Origin: Rhizobium vallis
GTDB taxonomy: Bacteria; Pseudomonadota; Alphaproteobacteria; Rhizobiales; Rhizobiaceae
DNA length: 64,000 nt
Assembly: GCF_003985155.1 (NCBI RefSeq)
Contig: NZ_ML133695.1
Location: 1-64,000, forward strand
Direction of reading: 5' to 3'
The notes under the pieces were generated by a model, which searched no databases, was not told the DNA's origin, and was given only the letters and a program-made list of their open reading frames with translations. Made by a program: the position numbers and the translations under genes. Below are positions 62,246-64,000 of this stretch, in pieces; position 1 is the first letter of the stretch, and each line of letters begins with the position of its first letter.

Positions 62246-62303
62246 TGTACATACGTGTCAACGATGAAAACAGTCAGGTCGTCATATTCGACACTGATGT
62301 ACA
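62246..62303. promoter_or_regulatory. Large imperfect inverted repeat, probable TetR operator
   Basis: Positions 62246-62267 and 62282-62303 are inverted copies matching at 17 of 22 positions, with a 14-nt spacer. Each arm carries an ATGTACAT palindrome (62245-62252, 62297-62304) and a GTGTC/GACAC core. It lies between the divergent TMADH-like and TetR genes and can control both. Confidence 0.6.
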
Positions 62304-62345
62304 TTTTTCTTGTGCCGAGCCTCGGAATTTGATAGGAGATAACGC

Positions 62346-62975
62346 ATGGATCAGTCTTTGAACGATACCGGCTGGCGCGGATCGCAGGAGGGATGGCTGG
62401 AAGCAGCCTACCACTCCCTTCTGGATTCCGGCGTGGATTCGGTGAAGATTTTGCCACTGGCGAAGAAGCTCAATCTCTCGCGAACGAGCTTCTACTGGTT
62501 CTTCAAGGATCGGGAGGAGCTGTTGAGCGCACTCGTGGCGCGATGGCGTGACAAAAACACCGGCAACATCGTCAAACAGTCGGAAGCTTACGCGGAATCG
62601 CTTGCCGAGGCGATGCTCAACGTTTTCGACTGCTGGCTGAACACCGATCTCTTCGATGCCAAGTTCGAGTTTGCCGTGCGCAGCTGGGCGCTGCAGTCGG
62701 ACGAGCTTCTGGCCGAGGTTCAGCAGGCCGATCGGATCCGGCTGGAAGCGCTCAAACGCATGTTTATGCGGTTCGGGTTACCAGAAACGACATCAGATGT
62801 CAGAGCACGGACAACTTATCTCGTCCAGATCGGCTACATCTCCATGCAGTCGATGGAGGAACTCGCCATCCGCATGAAACGGATTCCGGAATATATCGCG
62901 ATTTACACGGGCGAAGTGCCGCAGCAGAGGGAGCTCGATCGCTTCTTCGCCCGGCATGGCTATAGGCCCGGCTAG
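62346..62975 (+). CDS. TetR-family transcriptional regulator
   Basis: 209 residues. N-terminal helix-turn-helix: GVDSVKILPLAKKLNLSRTSFYWFFKDREELLSALV; the rest is an all-helical ligand and dimer domain. AGGAGA precedes the ATG. Divergent from the demethylase operon with a two-arm inverted repeat between. It probably represses or activates that operon in response to a betaine-derived ligand. Confidence 0.92.
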   Translation: MDQSLNDTGWRGSQEGWLEAAYHSLLDSGVDSVKILPLAKKLNLSRTSFYWFFKDREELLSALVARWRDKNTGNIVKQSEAYAESLAEAMLNVFDCWLNTDLFDAKFEFAVRSWALQSDELLAEVQQADRIRLEALKRMFMRFGLPETTSDVRARTTYLVQIGYISMQSMEELAIRMKRIPEYIAIYTGEVPQQRELDRFFARHGYRPG

Positions 62976-62985
62976 AGGAACCGAG

Positions 62986-63780
62986 ATGAGCGTTTCCTTG
63001 AGGATCGGCATTATTGGCGGTGGCGGCTGGCTCGGTGGGGCCATCGCCGGCTCGATCCTCGATTCCGGACTGGTCGATCCTCAAAATCTCGCGCTCTCCT
63101 ATCGCAGGGAGCGGCCGTCGCGCTTCCCGAACGCCTTCTGGACCGCCGACAGTCAGGAGCTTGCCAACCGCTCGGATGTGATCCTTCTCTCCGTCCGTCC
63201 CGATGACTGGCGTCCCCTTGCAGTCGATGCCTCCGGCAAGCTTGTCATCTCGGTCATGGCCGGCATCCGCGTGACCGCCCTTTGCGAACGCCACAAGACC
63301 AGCCGCGTCGTCCGCGCCCTGCCGAATGCCGCTGCCGAAGTGGCGAAATCCTATACGCCCTGGATCGGCGCGAGCGGTATCACGGAAGAGGACCGGGCCA
63401 TCGTCCGCACCATCTTCGAGACCTGCGGAACTCAGGACGAGGTCGCAAGGGAAAGCGATATCGATTACCTCACGGGCCTTAGCGGATCCGGACCGGCATT
63501 CCCGGCGCTGCTTGCGGCTGCCATGATGCGCGACGCCGTCGCCCATGGACTGCCGGCCGAGGTCGCGCGCCGCGCCGTCAACACGGTGATATCGGGCGCC
63601 GGCCGCCTGCTGGAACGGCGCGACGAATGTCCTGATGACGTCGTTCAAGCCTTTCTCGACTATCGCGGCACCACCGCGACAGCCATAGAAAATATGCGCG
63701 CCGCCGGGTTCGAGGCTTCGGTCGCCGATGGCCTGTCGGCGGCATTCAAGAAATCGGTAAGTATGGGAGAAGCCTCCTGA
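62986..63780 (+). CDS. Pyrroline-5-carboxylate reductase-like protein
   Basis: 264 residues, ProC family. Rossmann motif GIIGGGGWLGGAIAGSIL at the N terminus, RALPNAAAEVAKSYTPW in the middle and the dimerisation motif LTGLSGSGPAFPALLAAAMMRDA. GAGGAA precedes ATG 62986, 10 bp after the TetR stop. In a demethylation locus a biosynthetic ProC is unexpected; it may act on a cyclic imine from stachydrine or N-methylproline breakdown. That idea is inference. Confidence 0.88.
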   Translation: MSVSLRIGIIGGGGWLGGAIAGSILDSGLVDPQNLALSYRRERPSRFPNAFWTADSQELANRSDVILLSVRPDDWRPLAVDASGKLVISVMAGIRVTALCERHKTSRVVRALPNAAAEVAKSYTPWIGASGITEEDRAIVRTIFETCGTQDEVARESDIDYLTGLSGSGPAFPALLAAAMMRDAVAHGLPAEVARRAVNTVISGAGRLLERRDECPDDVVQAFLDYRGTTATAIENMRAAGFEASVADGLSAAFKKSVSMGEAS

Positions 63781-63847
63781 CAACCGTTGGAACGGGTTCT
63801 GCGGCGCCCCGTTCGACAACACAAGCCGCTAAGCAGAGGGAACGAGA

Positions 63848-64000
63848 ATGAAGAAACTACTTGCATCGACATGTTTGACGTTCGGCCTGATCGGCGGCGC
63901 GTCATTCGCCAGCGCCGCCGAATGCGGCAGCGTCACCATCGCCAGCATGAACTGGCAGAGCGCCGAAGTTCTCTCCAACCTGGACAAGTTCATCCTGAAC
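63848..64000 (+). CDS. Betaine-type ABC transporter substrate-binding protein (partial, right edge)
   Basis: The first 51 residues only. A signal peptide MKKLLASTCLTFGLIGGASF with cleavage near ASA, followed by AECGSVTIASMNWQSAEVL. ASMNWQSAE is typical of glycine betaine/proline betaine binding proteins (ProX/OpuAC-like). AGAGGGAACGAGA lies upstream. Runs off the window. Uptake of a quaternary amine fits the demethylation genes next to it. Confidence 0.8.
   Translation, partial: MKKLLASTCLTFGLIGGASFASAAECGSVTIASMNWQSAEVLSNLDKFILN

Noticed and set aside
60754..62361. A 535-codon plus-strand frame opposite the TMADH-like gene
   Set aside because: Antisense shadow that would run across the TetR operator and the TetR start codon; no motif.

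Overview
The window looks like a catabolic accessory region of an alphaproteobacterium, most likely a Rhizobiaceae member (Rhizobium/Sinorhizobium type). The basis is high-GC coding sequence with frequent ATGA start/stop overlaps, a PutA without a DNA-binding domain beside an Lrp-type PutR, a Stc2/GbcA-type Rieske demethylase with a TMADH-like partner, and several Tat-exported binding proteins. The organism call is inference; no rRNA or housekeeping marker is present. I saw no tRNA, rRNA or CRISPR.

Layout. 1-121: the 3' end of an insertion sequence. 693-2951: a GAF-PAS-GGDEF-EAL protein. 3113-25645: two paralogous aromatic-degradation islands. Each has a Tat-exported branched-chain-type ABC importer (binding protein, two ATPases, two permeases), a monooxygenase, a hydroxyquinol-type intradiol dioxygenase and a LysR regulator. 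Island A has a two-component flavin monooxygenase and maleylacetate reductase (aromatic to hydroxyquinol to maleylacetate to 3-oxoadipate). Island B has a TfdB-like FAD monooxygenase plus a PcpA/LinE-like extradiol dioxygenase and a carboxylesterase.

25904-34493 (minus strand): a purine-like uptake and oxidation operon. It encodes a BMP-type nucleoside/purine ABC transporter, an 8-oxoguanine-deaminase-like amidohydrolase, a GST-like protein, and a Rieske oxygenase split into a catalytic subunit without the Rieske cluster and a separate Rieske protein. A degenerate acylphosphatase-like protein stands at its head. The arrangement resembles NdmC/NdmD/NdmE of caffeine N-demethylation and is the best candidate for an undescribed system.

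34786-39386: proline catabolism (putA, putR). 39474-42780: a copper-associated operon (DUF2946-like, PepSY, copC, copD). 42866-45787: HxlR regulator, DoxX-like protein, SDR, a decayed LysR tail and an aldo/keto reductase. 46258-49472: a methyltransferase divergent from a membrane GGDEF-EAL protein.

49553-64000: a stachydrine/glycine-betaine-type demethylation locus. It has a Rieske demethylase and its reductase with LysR and GlxA-type regulators, a TMADH/StcD-like demethylase, EtfAB, three formaldehyde-detoxification enzymes, two DMSP-lyase-family cupins (one with its metal site erased), a TetR regulator with a large inverted-repeat operator, a P5C-reductase-like protein, and the start of a betaine-type binding protein at the right edge. 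Demethylation releases formaldehyde, which the glutathione pathway removes; proline produced from stachydrine could feed PutA in the same window.
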